Positions 7,240-11,620 of a DNA stretch of 11,620 nucleotides are shown here, in pieces (positions within the stretch are counted from its first letter, which is position 1; each line of letters begins with the position of its first letter). This stretch comes from an uncultured Pseudomonadota bacterium. Lineage in GTDB: Bacteria > Lernaellota > Lernaellaia > Lernaellales > Lernaellaceae. The translations under genes and the position numbers were made by a program. The notes under the pieces are model-generated. The model made no database searches. It saw only the letters and a list, made by a program, of their open reading frames with translations, and was not told where the DNA came from. The stretch is taken from assembly GCA_937967875.1 (NCBI GenBank), contig CALBTQ010000809.1:1-11620 (forward strand). Direction: 5' to 3'.

Positions 7240-8508
7240 TCAGCGTAGCGCCGCAGCGATATACTCCGCCAGATTCGCGGCGAGAATCTCGTTGCCGACC
7301 ACATTCACATGACAACAAATATCGGCGTAGATCGTCTCCGGATGATCGGCGAAAACCTGCGTGAAATCGTGGAAGTCGACGCCTTCCGCAACCAACTCTC
7401 GCCCCGCCTCGACCAACAGCGGATACGCCTGGGCGGCCAACGGCGCGTAGGGAAATTCCAGGTTGTAGGCCTTTTGTTTTTCCTCGGCCGACAGCGGTTT
7501 GGAATCGGCGTAGTACTGGTTGGGCTGCAGGAAATGCAGATACTTGATGCCGTTGGCGCTGCACAGGCGGGCCAGTTGCCGCGAACCGTTTTGCCACTTG
7601 GTGATCGCGGCCTTGAGCGCCGCCTGATCGTTTTCATACTGTTTCGCCGGTCCGGACACCTGAAACGTACTTTCACGACCGGCGAGATTCTGCAGCAGAT
7701 CCGCTTGCGCTTCGTCGATCTTCCGCTGATACCAACGGTCGAGGCGCTGCCAGACCAGCAACGGCGCGTTGAAATAAGGCAAGCCCCAGCGCTCGAAGCG
7801 ATGCCGCCACTTGGCCCGTATTTCGTAAAGGTCTTGCAGCCGGCCGACGTCGCGCGTCATGTGCGGATCGTATCCCTGCCGCGCCTGCGTCCGCCAATTG
7901 CGCGGGAAGCTCAGAGCGACGCCGTACGGTCGATTTTCCGCCAGCGGCAGGGTCACTTCGTTGAAGCCGTCGAGGTTGACCACCACGTCGAAGCTGTGCC
8001 CCTGGGCGAGCAGGTAGGCGAGGATCATCACCTGCTGCGGCTGCTTGCCGCCCTTGAGCGCCAGATTGTGGATGCGGATGATCCGTTTTTCGCCGGGCAT
8101 CGCCTCTTGCAGGCGGGCGACCAGCGAACCTTGCGCGAAGCGGAAATACTGCACCAACGAGCCGCCCATGATCGCGATGTCCAGCACGTTCGGATCGTCG
8201 CCGAGCGGCGGTTCGGGCGCGAAAAAGCCGTAACGATTGACATTGGGATCGGCGCCGCGATCGACGGCGAAGCCGAAATACGGATGCAGCACGTTGGTGG
8301 ACAGCCGCTCGCCTTCGCCGGGCAGCGAGAATTGATCGGCTTCGCGCTCGCCGCGTAGCCGGGCGCGGATTTCGTCGCGTTCGGGCGTACCGTCCCAACC
8401 AATGCTCAACAGCACATAGGACACGATTTCCGCCGCCAACAACGCGGCTGCCAGCGCACCGAACAACAACAGCAAGCGTGAGCGTTTGGTTCGGTTCATC
8501 TCGGTCAT
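7240..8508 (-). CDS. Membrane-anchored SGNH/GDSL-hydrolase-like protein
   Basis: A 422-residue protein from ATG 8508. ATGs at 8523 and 8499 are equally in frame and no ribosome site decides between them. The open frame extends far upstream, but that part lies antisense to the poly-Asp lipoprotein and is spurious. The N-terminus is basic (NRTKRSR) then hydrophobic (~12-35): a signal anchor placing the bulk in the periplasm. SGNH blocks are visible: block I IAIMGGSLV (Ser117 as likely nucleophile), block III-like NLDGFNEV (Asn183), and block V DICCHVNVVGN (Asp396, His400), followed by a helix. The usual block V spacing is DxxH; here it is DxxxH. Related membrane-anchored SGNH proteins act on envelope or exopolysaccharide acyl groups, but the substrate here is unknown. 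HPYFGFAVDRGADPNVNRYGF (~75-95) is a motif often seen before block I in this group. Confidence 0.85.
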   Translation of the reverse strand: MTEMNRTKRSRLLLLFGALAAALLAAEIVSYVLLSIGWDGTPERDEIRARLRGEREADQFSLPGEGERLSTNVLHPYFGFAVDRGADPNVNRYGFFAPEPPLGDDPNVLDIAIMGGSLVQYFRFAQGSLVARLQEAMPGEKRIIRIHNLALKGGKQPQQVMILAYLLAQGHSFDVVVNLDGFNEVTLPLAENRPYGVALSFPRNWRTQARQGYDPHMTRDVGRLQDLYEIRAKWRHRFERWGLPYFNAPLLVWQRLDRWYQRKIDEAQADLLQNLAGRESTFQVSGPAKQYENDQAALKAAITKWQNGSRQLARLCSANGIKYLHFLQPNQYYADSKPLSAEEKQKAYNLEFPYAPLAAQAYPLLVEAGRELVAEGVDFHDFTQVFADHPETIYADICCHVNVVGNEILAANLAEYIAAALR

Positions 8509-8534
8509 CTCAAGGGGATTCATAGTACATCCGG

Positions 8535-8553
8535 CGGCGATGTTCAATCGCCG
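8535..8553. repeat. 7-bp inverted repeat in divergent promoter region
   Basis: CGGCGAT (8535-8541) and ATCGCCG (8547-8553) are perfect inverted repeats around a 5-base GTTCA loop. They lie just upstream of the SGNH gene and could be an operator or a 5'-leader hairpin for it. Function is inferred from position only. Confidence 0.4.
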
Positions 8554-8573
8554 ATTTGCCTCCGGCGTCTTGT

Positions 8574-8602
8574 TTGCCCTGCAGGGCGTTTCCGCCGATA
8601 AT
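8574..8602 (+). promoter_or_regulatory. Predicted promoter with overlapping 12-bp palindrome for the 8627 lipoprotein
   Basis: TTGCCC (8574-8579, 4 of 6), a 17-base spacer, then GATAAT (8597-8602, 5 of 6). The perfect palindrome GCCCTGCAGGGC (8576-8587) covers most of the -35 box and the start of the spacer, where a bound dimeric repressor would block polymerase. The predicted leader is about 18 bases. Confidence 0.45.
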
Positions 8603-8626
8603 CGAAGGGCGAAAGGCGGTGACCTC

Positions 8627-9202
8627 ATGAAGCACGCAACGGCGTTCATCATTCTTCTATCGGCGGCGCTGCTGGCCGGCGGATCGTTTTTCGCCTGCGG
8701 CGACGACGATGAAGACTCGCGGCACGTGCCGGCAGGCGACGACGACGATGACGACGACGACGCGCAACCGCCCGTCGACGACGACGATGACGACGACGAT
8801 ATCGACGACGATATCGATCCCGGCAACTGGACGCCCGAGGATTTCTCCGGCGTCTGGAACGGCTCGATGGACATCGTCATGGAATCGGGCCAGGGCGGCG
8901 GGACCGCGTCGATCCGGATGGAAATCGAGGTCGCCGACGATTGGTCGTTCACCGGCACCTTTTCCGATCCCACCTGCCCCGACGATCCGGCCTGCCCCGA
9001 CCACGAAGCGCTCGGCGGATCGATCGACCTGATGTTCGACACGGTCACCTTCTCGTTCCGCTTCGAATGCGAAGCCGACGACATCACCTACTACTACTTC
9101 ATGGAAGGCGACGTGGCCTGGCAGCACATGAGCGGCGATTTCTTTTCCCTCGACGGCGTCAACGTGCAGCAAAACCACGGCACGTGGGACGTGACCAAGT
9201 AG
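8627..9202 (+). CDS. Poly-Asp lipoprotein, member of an in-window paralogue pair
   Basis: A 191-residue lipoprotein. ATG 8627 follows AGGCGGTGA and gives a clean signal peptide (MKHATAFIILLSAALLAGG) with lipobox FFAC, Cys24. Residues 26-64 are an acidic tether with two runs of eight Asp. Residues 66-191 form a compact, probably beta-rich domain: FSGVWNGSMDIVME, IRMEIEVADDWSFTGTF, GGSIDLMFDTVTFSF, YYYFMEGDVAWQHMSG, GTWDV. The same blocks in the same order occur in the lipoprotein at 10855-11403, so the two are paralogues. The pattern of short strands with a GxW opening recalls small beta-barrels such as lipocalin-like proteins, but this is only a resemblance. Function unknown. Two Cys (in the PTCPDDPACPD segment) and one later Cys are not shared with the paralogue. 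Confidence 0.9.
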   Translation: MKHATAFIILLSAALLAGGSFFACGDDDEDSRHVPAGDDDDDDDDAQPPVDDDDDDDDIDDDIDPGNWTPEDFSGVWNGSMDIVMESGQGGGTASIRMEIEVADDWSFTGTFSDPTCPDDPACPDHEALGGSIDLMFDTVTFSFRFECEADDITYYYFMEGDVAWQHMSGDFFSLDGVNVQQNHGTWDVTK

Positions 9203-9218
9203 ACGCTTGCGCCCACCG

Positions 9219-9247
9219 GTTACTTGTTGAATACTTGGATAAGTAAC
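9219..9247. repeat. 7-bp inverted repeat between two lipoprotein genes
   Basis: GTTACTT (9219-9225) and AAGTAAC (9241-9247) are perfect inverted repeats 15 bases apart in the 104-bp gap between the two + strand lipoproteins. They could be a weak terminator of the first gene or an operator of the second. There is no T-tract. Confidence 0.35.
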
Positions 9248-9306
9248 TCTTAGCAACCAGCGAAAATATTCGTGAATCGATCGATGAAAACCAAAAGGAG
9301 GGGACG

Positions 9307-9762
9307 ATGAAGAGCATGAAATGGTGGATCCTGCTGACCTTGATTTTCCTGCTTGCCGGCAGCCTGGTGGTGATCACCGCCTGCGGCGACGATGACGACG
9401 ACGATGATGACGATGACGATGACGACGATGACGACGACGACGATGACGACGACGATGACGATGACGATGATGACGATGACGATGACGATGACGACGATAT
9501 CACCGACGACGATGACGACACCGGCGACGATGACGACGACACGTGCAACACCGACGTCGAAGAAGTGTGCGATTACATCTTCGAAATCTGCGACGACGAT
9601 TGGGGCTGGACCTCGCTCGATGAGTGCTACAGCCTGTTCATGACCGACTGCCTGGACGAGGAGTCCTATTTCCTGTGCACCTGCCACTGCTACGACTATG
9701 ACGACTGCGACGAATTCGGCGCGTGCGAAGCGGCTTGCTGGTCAGCCGCCTGCGTAGGCTGA
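9307..9762 (+). CDS. Small lipoprotein with 37-residue poly-Asp run and 12-Cys domain
   Basis: A 151-residue lipoprotein, not recognised. ATG 9307 has a strong ribosome site (AAGGAGG, 5 bases upstream). The signal peptide runs MKSMKWWILLTLIFLLAG to lipobox VITAC with Cys26. Then comes Gly27 and an uninterrupted run of 37 Asp (28-64), followed by ITDDDDDTGDDDDDT. The C-terminal ~70 residues hold twelve cysteines (from TCNTD to AACVG, including CTCHC), an even number that could form six disulfides or a metal site, with further acidic residues and aromatics. The whole mature protein is extremely acidic. It probably presents a small disulfide-stabilised head on a charged tether at the cell surface or in the periplasm (inference). 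A terminator follows directly and lies in the end of the convergent CPBP gene. Confidence 0.9.
   Translation: MKSMKWWILLTLIFLLAGSLVVITACGDDDDDDDDDDDDDDDDDDDDDDDDDDDDDDDDDDDDDITDDDDDTGDDDDDTCNTDVEEVCDYIFEICDDDWGWTSLDECYSLFMTDCLDEESYFLCTCHCYDYDDCDEFGACEAACWSAACVG
9388..9498 (+). repeat. 111-bp GAY-codon microsatellite (37 Asp codons)
   Basis: 37 consecutive GAC/GAT codons in irregular order. Synonymous mixing breaks exact repetition, yet the tract remains prone to slippage and to misassembly, so the length should be read with care. Antisense it yields open frames of Val/Ile or Ser that are not genes. Confidence 0.9.
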
Positions 9763-9785
9763 GCACGAAACTCATTTGCTGACGA

Positions 9786-10673
9786 TTACGGCGCGGCCTT
9801 GGTCGCGCCGTTTTCTTTTAACGGTTTGAGTCGCCCGGTGCGCACGATCCACACCGCCAGCGCGCCCAGGGGAATCCAACCGAGCACGCCCAGGATGCCG
9901 ACCCACAGCAGGTCGGCGCGGCCGGTGAACCACAAAACCAGCCACGAGCCGCCCAGGGAGTTGAGCGACGCGTGCGCCAGGCAAACGGGCCAGATGCTGT
10001 CGCTCGCGCTGCGCAACCAGCCCAAGACGATCGAGATCAACACCGTGCTGACCGGAAAGACGACCAGGCCCCACAGCGGCTGCTGCGGATACTGATAGCC
10101 CAGCAAAATCAGCGGAAAATGCCACACGCCCCAAATCAATCCGGTGGCGATCGCCCCGGCCAGTGGTCGGCGCGCGTATAAGCGCGACTGCAAGTAGCCG
10201 CGCCACCCGAATTCCTCACCCCACAACACGAAGGTGGCGATCAAACTGAGAATGGCTCCCTGCAACGGCATGACGTAGGTCACCACCGCCTGCGCCGCCG
10301 CGGGGATTTCCTTCCCGGGGGCGCGCGATTGGAGGAAACTGATCCCGGTGAAATCGGGCTTGCCCAGGTCGAACACATAGGCCAGCACGATGATCAGCGC
10401 AACGATCGGCACGGTCCACAGCCAGCCGAACAGGTACAGCCGCCAATGACGGAAGTTCGGTTTGAGGCCGGCGTCGGCGAAGCCTTCGCGCGTGACGAAC
10501 TTGCGCACGAGAATCGCGGCGATCGCCGGGGCGAAGCCGCCGGGCAGCAACAACACCTGAAACACCGGTGCATTGGGATCGACGCCGACCAGGACCATCG
10601 GCACCCACATCAGCCAGGCCAGCCCGAACGATAAGGTCAGATAAACGGAAATTCCTTTGGCGTCTTTGCTCAT
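9786..10673 (-). CDS. CPBP-family intramembrane metalloprotease homologue (CAAX protease/Abi)
   Basis: A 295-residue multi-pass membrane protein. ATG 10673 follows GGTGGACGAAGC; a longer frame to 10832 crosses the promoter region and adds a polar tail, so I reject it. Around eight hydrophobic segments are visible, the first at ~9-30. The family motifs are all present: EEFGWR (153-158, the EExxxR motif), WGVWHFP with His185, and HASLN (234-238). The putative metal and catalytic residues are thus intact. CPBP/Abi proteins include eukaryotic-type CAAX proteases and bacterial proteins linked to bacteriocin immunity or processing; the substrate here is unknown. No bacteriocin gene is evident nearby, though an acidic Cys-rich lipoprotein lies convergent to it. 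The C-terminal tail ENGATKAAP is encoded across the neighbour's terminator. Confidence 0.93.
   Translation of the reverse strand: MSKDAKGISVYLTLSFGLAWLMWVPMVLVGVDPNAPVFQVLLLPGGFAPAIAAILVRKFVTREGFADAGLKPNFRHWRLYLFGWLWTVPIVALIIVLAYVFDLGKPDFTGISFLQSRAPGKEIPAAAQAVVTYVMPLQGAILSLIATFVLWGEEFGWRGYLQSRLYARRPLAGAIATGLIWGVWHFPLILLGYQYPQQPLWGLVVFPVSTVLISIVLGWLRSASDSIWPVCLAHASLNSLGGSWLVLWFTGRADLLWVGILGVLGWIPLGALAVWIVRTGRLKPLKENGATKAAP
9788..9819 (+). terminator. Intrinsic terminator of the 12-Cys lipoprotein gene
   Basis: ACGGCGCG (9788-9795) pairs perfectly with CGCGCCGT (9804-9811) around an 8-base loop, followed by TTTCTTTT (9812-9819). It is correctly oriented for + transcription, 26 bases after the TGA at 9760-9762. 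The stem and T-tract also encode the last residues of the convergent CPBP gene on -. The - strand side lacks a T-tract. Confidence 0.85.
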
Positions 10674-10722
10674 GCTTCGTCCACCCGTCGCGCGTTGTTC
10701 GCCGTTTCCTTTTCGCTGCTCG

Positions 10723-10751
10723 ATTGTACGAAACTCATCTTGGCAGATCGA
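10723..10751 (-). promoter_or_regulatory. Possible promoter for the CPBP gene
   Basis: On the - strand, TACAAT (10728-10723, 5 of 6 to the -10 consensus) is preceded by a 17-base spacer and TCGATC (10751-10746, 3 of 6). The leader would be about 45 bases to the ATG at 10673. Confidence 0.4.
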
Positions 10752-10771
10752 CGCCGGATCAACAACCGGCG
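10752..10771. repeat. 6-bp inverted repeat in divergent intergenic region
   Basis: CGCCGG (10752-10757) and CCGGCG (10766-10771) are inverted repeats 8 bases apart, lying between the predicted promoters of the CPBP gene and the 10855 lipoprotein. This is a candidate shared operator, by position only. Confidence 0.35.
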
Positions 10772-10787
10772 ACGACGCACGACCCGC

Positions 10788-10816
10788 TTGGCGCGTACAA
10801 TTGGTTATGGTATTGT
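10788..10816 (+). promoter_or_regulatory. Predicted sigma70-type promoter for the 10855 lipoprotein
   Basis: TTGGCG (10788-10793, 4 of 6), exactly 17 bases, then TATTGT (10811-10816, 4 of 6) in a locally AT-rich stretch. Predicted transcription start is near 10823, leaving about 32 bases of leader with AGGAG at 10844-10848. Confidence 0.5.
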
Positions 10817-10854
10817 GAAGATACTCATTCAACCAAATTCAGCAGGAGAATGGA

Positions 10855-11403
10855 ATGAAGCGCATTCAGTGGATGATTTGTTTGCGACTTGTGTCGGCGA
10901 TACTGGTAGCGACTCTTTGCTTCGCGTGCGGCGGTGGCGGCGACAACAAAAAGGCGAGCGACGACGGCGGCTGGTCCGACGCGGACGACGAGGGCGCCGA
11001 ATACAGCGATCCGGGCATCCCGGCCGGCTCCGAACCCGATTATTTCAACGGCGTCTGGACCGGCACGATGGCGCTGGAATCGACCGTCGACCACAACGAA
11101 AGCTCGGCGACGCTGGAACTGACCATCAACATGTACCCGGACTGGTCCTTCGACGGCACCTTCGCCGAAATCGGCACGGTCGACAATTCGCTGGTTCCCA
11201 ACGGCGGCTACCTCGACGGGGTCATGGACATCGAATGGCAGTACGTCATCCTGCTGCTCTACAGCGACCAGGAGCCCAAAGACCTGGATTATTATCTGTT
11301 GTGGGGCGACATCACCGGCAAGCGCATGTGGGGCGGCCTGGACGCGTACGACCTTACCGGCGACACCATCGCGCGCGGCTCGTGGGATTTCTCGCGCGAC
11401 TGA
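10855..11403 (+). CDS. Lipoprotein, paralogue of the 8627-9202 protein
   Basis: A 182-residue lipoprotein. ATG 10855 lies 6 bases after AGGAG. The signal peptide ends in lipobox CFAC with Cys25, followed by GGGGDNKK and an acidic but not poly-Asp tether (~33-60). The C-terminal domain (~61-182) shows the same ordered blocks as the 8627 protein: YFNGVWTGTM, LELTINMYPDWSFDGTF, GGYLDGVMDIEWQY, DYYLLWGDITGKRMWGG, GSWDFS. No cysteines remain in the mature domain apart from the acylated one, unlike its paralogue. Codon usage and GC content match the neighbours, so recent transfer is not suggested. Function unknown; a small beta-rich envelope protein is the best description. Confidence 0.9.
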   Translation: MKRIQWMICLRLVSAILVATLCFACGGGGDNKKASDDGGWSDADDEGAEYSDPGIPAGSEPDYFNGVWTGTMALESTVDHNESSATLELTINMYPDWSFDGTFAEIGTVDNSLVPNGGYLDGVMDIEWQYVILLLYSDQEPKDLDYYLLWGDITGKRMWGGLDAYDLTGDTIARGSWDFSRD

Positions 11404-11500
11404 CGCGCACCGGCCGCGATTCGTTTATGAAATCCGGCGACTGCGTCCGCGACGCCCTTTGCCGCCGGGCGAAAATGCTCTTTTCTTTTGCCGCCGGATC

Positions 11501-11509
11501 TGCTATTAA
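11501..11509 (+). promoter_or_regulatory. Extended -10 promoter element before tRNA-Leu
   Basis: TGC-TATTAA (11501-11509) fits an extended -10 (TGnTATAAT-like). No strong -35 is seen 17 bases upstream (TTTTCT). Transcription would start near 11516, about 19 bases before the mature tRNA. The rest of the 11404-11500 gap shows only a weak 5-bp stem (CGCCC 11453-11457 with GGGCG 11467-11471). Confidence 0.5.
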
Positions 11510-11534
11510 ACTGGCCTCTTAACCGATGCACTGC

Positions 11535-11619
11535 GCCGGAGTGGTGAAATTGGTAGACGCAGGGGACTCAAAATCCCCCGATCCTTGCGATCGTGTCGGT
11601 TCGATTCCGACCTCCGGCA
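11535..11619 (+). tRNA. tRNA-Leu (anticodon CAA, decodes UUG)
   Basis: Complete cloverleaf of 85 nt. The acceptor GCCGGAG (11535-11541) pairs with CTCCGGC (11612-11618), with discriminator A at 11619. The D arm contains AAATTGGTAGA. The anticodon stem is GGGGA/TCCCC with loop CTCAAAA, giving anticodon CAA. A long class II variable arm (CGATC-CTTGC-GATCG) is typical of tRNA-Leu. The T arm is GTCGG-TTCGATT-CCGAC. The window ends one base (C) later, so it cannot be told whether CCA is encoded. Confidence 0.97.
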
Positions 11620-11620
11620 C

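Noticed and set aside
7309..8358. 349-residue open frame on + inside the SGNH gene
   Set aside because: Antisense to a gene with SGNH motifs and a signal anchor; no motif of its own.
8524..9087. N-terminal extension of the SGNH frame up to 9087
   Set aside because: The extension is Ser-rich antisense of the poly-Asp lipoprotein and would hide the real signal anchor.
9159..9687. Poly-Ser and poly-Val/Ile frames on - opposite the 37-Asp tract
   Set aside because: Pure low-complexity antisense translation of GAY codons; no start context or domain.
9786..10832. Bacteriocin or toxin-immunity system made of the CPBP gene and the 12-Cys protein
   Set aside because: The Cys-rich protein has a lipoprotein signal and no leader-type GG site, the genes are convergent rather than co-transcribed, and no transporter is nearby.
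11535..11620. Integration site of a mobile element at the tRNA
   Set aside because: No integrase or repeat of the tRNA 3' end is present in the window; what lies beyond the edge is unknown.

Overview
The window is a GC-rich bacterial sequence that looks like an assembled (probably metagenomic) contig. Its first 45 bases are not genomic: they match the P7-side Illumina library adapter, including an 8-base index, so the left edge is an untrimmed contig end. The gene content is typical of a Gram-negative bacterium with many acidic, aspartate-rich secreted lipoproteins. This style is seen in uncultured Deltaproteobacteria/Myxococcota-like lineages. That taxonomic guess rests on style only and is weak.

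Layout, left to right. (1) A 5'-truncated gene on + with a pentapeptide (xDDDT) linker, a SUMF1/formylglycine-generating-enzyme-like domain and a ~500-residue C-terminal region I do not recognise (48-2579). (2) Convergent to it, a 447-residue lipoprotein on - with a long Asp-rich tether and two beta-rich modules (2690-4033). (3) Divergent from that, a ClsB-type cardiolipin synthase/phospholipase D on + (4183-5331). (4) A TIM-barrel glycoside-hydrolase-like protein on + (5525-6319) with a good sigma70-type promoter preceded by a 15-bp tandem repeat. (5) A membrane-anchored GGDEF diguanylate cyclase on - (6316-7137), whose stop codon overlaps that of gene 4. (6) A membrane-anchored SGNH-hydrolase-like protein on - (7240-8508). 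(7) Divergent from it, a poly-Asp lipoprotein on + (8627-9202), followed by (8) a small lipoprotein on + with a run of 37 Asp and a 12-Cys domain (9307-9762). (9) A CPBP-family intramembrane protease homologue on - (9786-10673), whose last codons lie inside the terminator of gene 8. (10) Divergent from it, another lipoprotein on + (10855-11403) that is a paralogue of gene 7. (11) A tRNA-Leu(CAA) at the right edge (11535-11619).

Most genes look singly transcribed, with convergent or divergent neighbours and no long operon. The common theme is the cell envelope: four lipoproteins, a phospholipid synthase, a membrane protease homologue, a membrane-bound SGNH protein and a membrane-bound c-di-GMP synthase. 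I see no CRISPR array, phage module, insertion sequence or recognisable defence system. The least explained material is the set of poly-Asp-tethered lipoproteins, especially the paralogue pair and the 12-Cys protein, and the C-terminal half of the SUMF1 protein.
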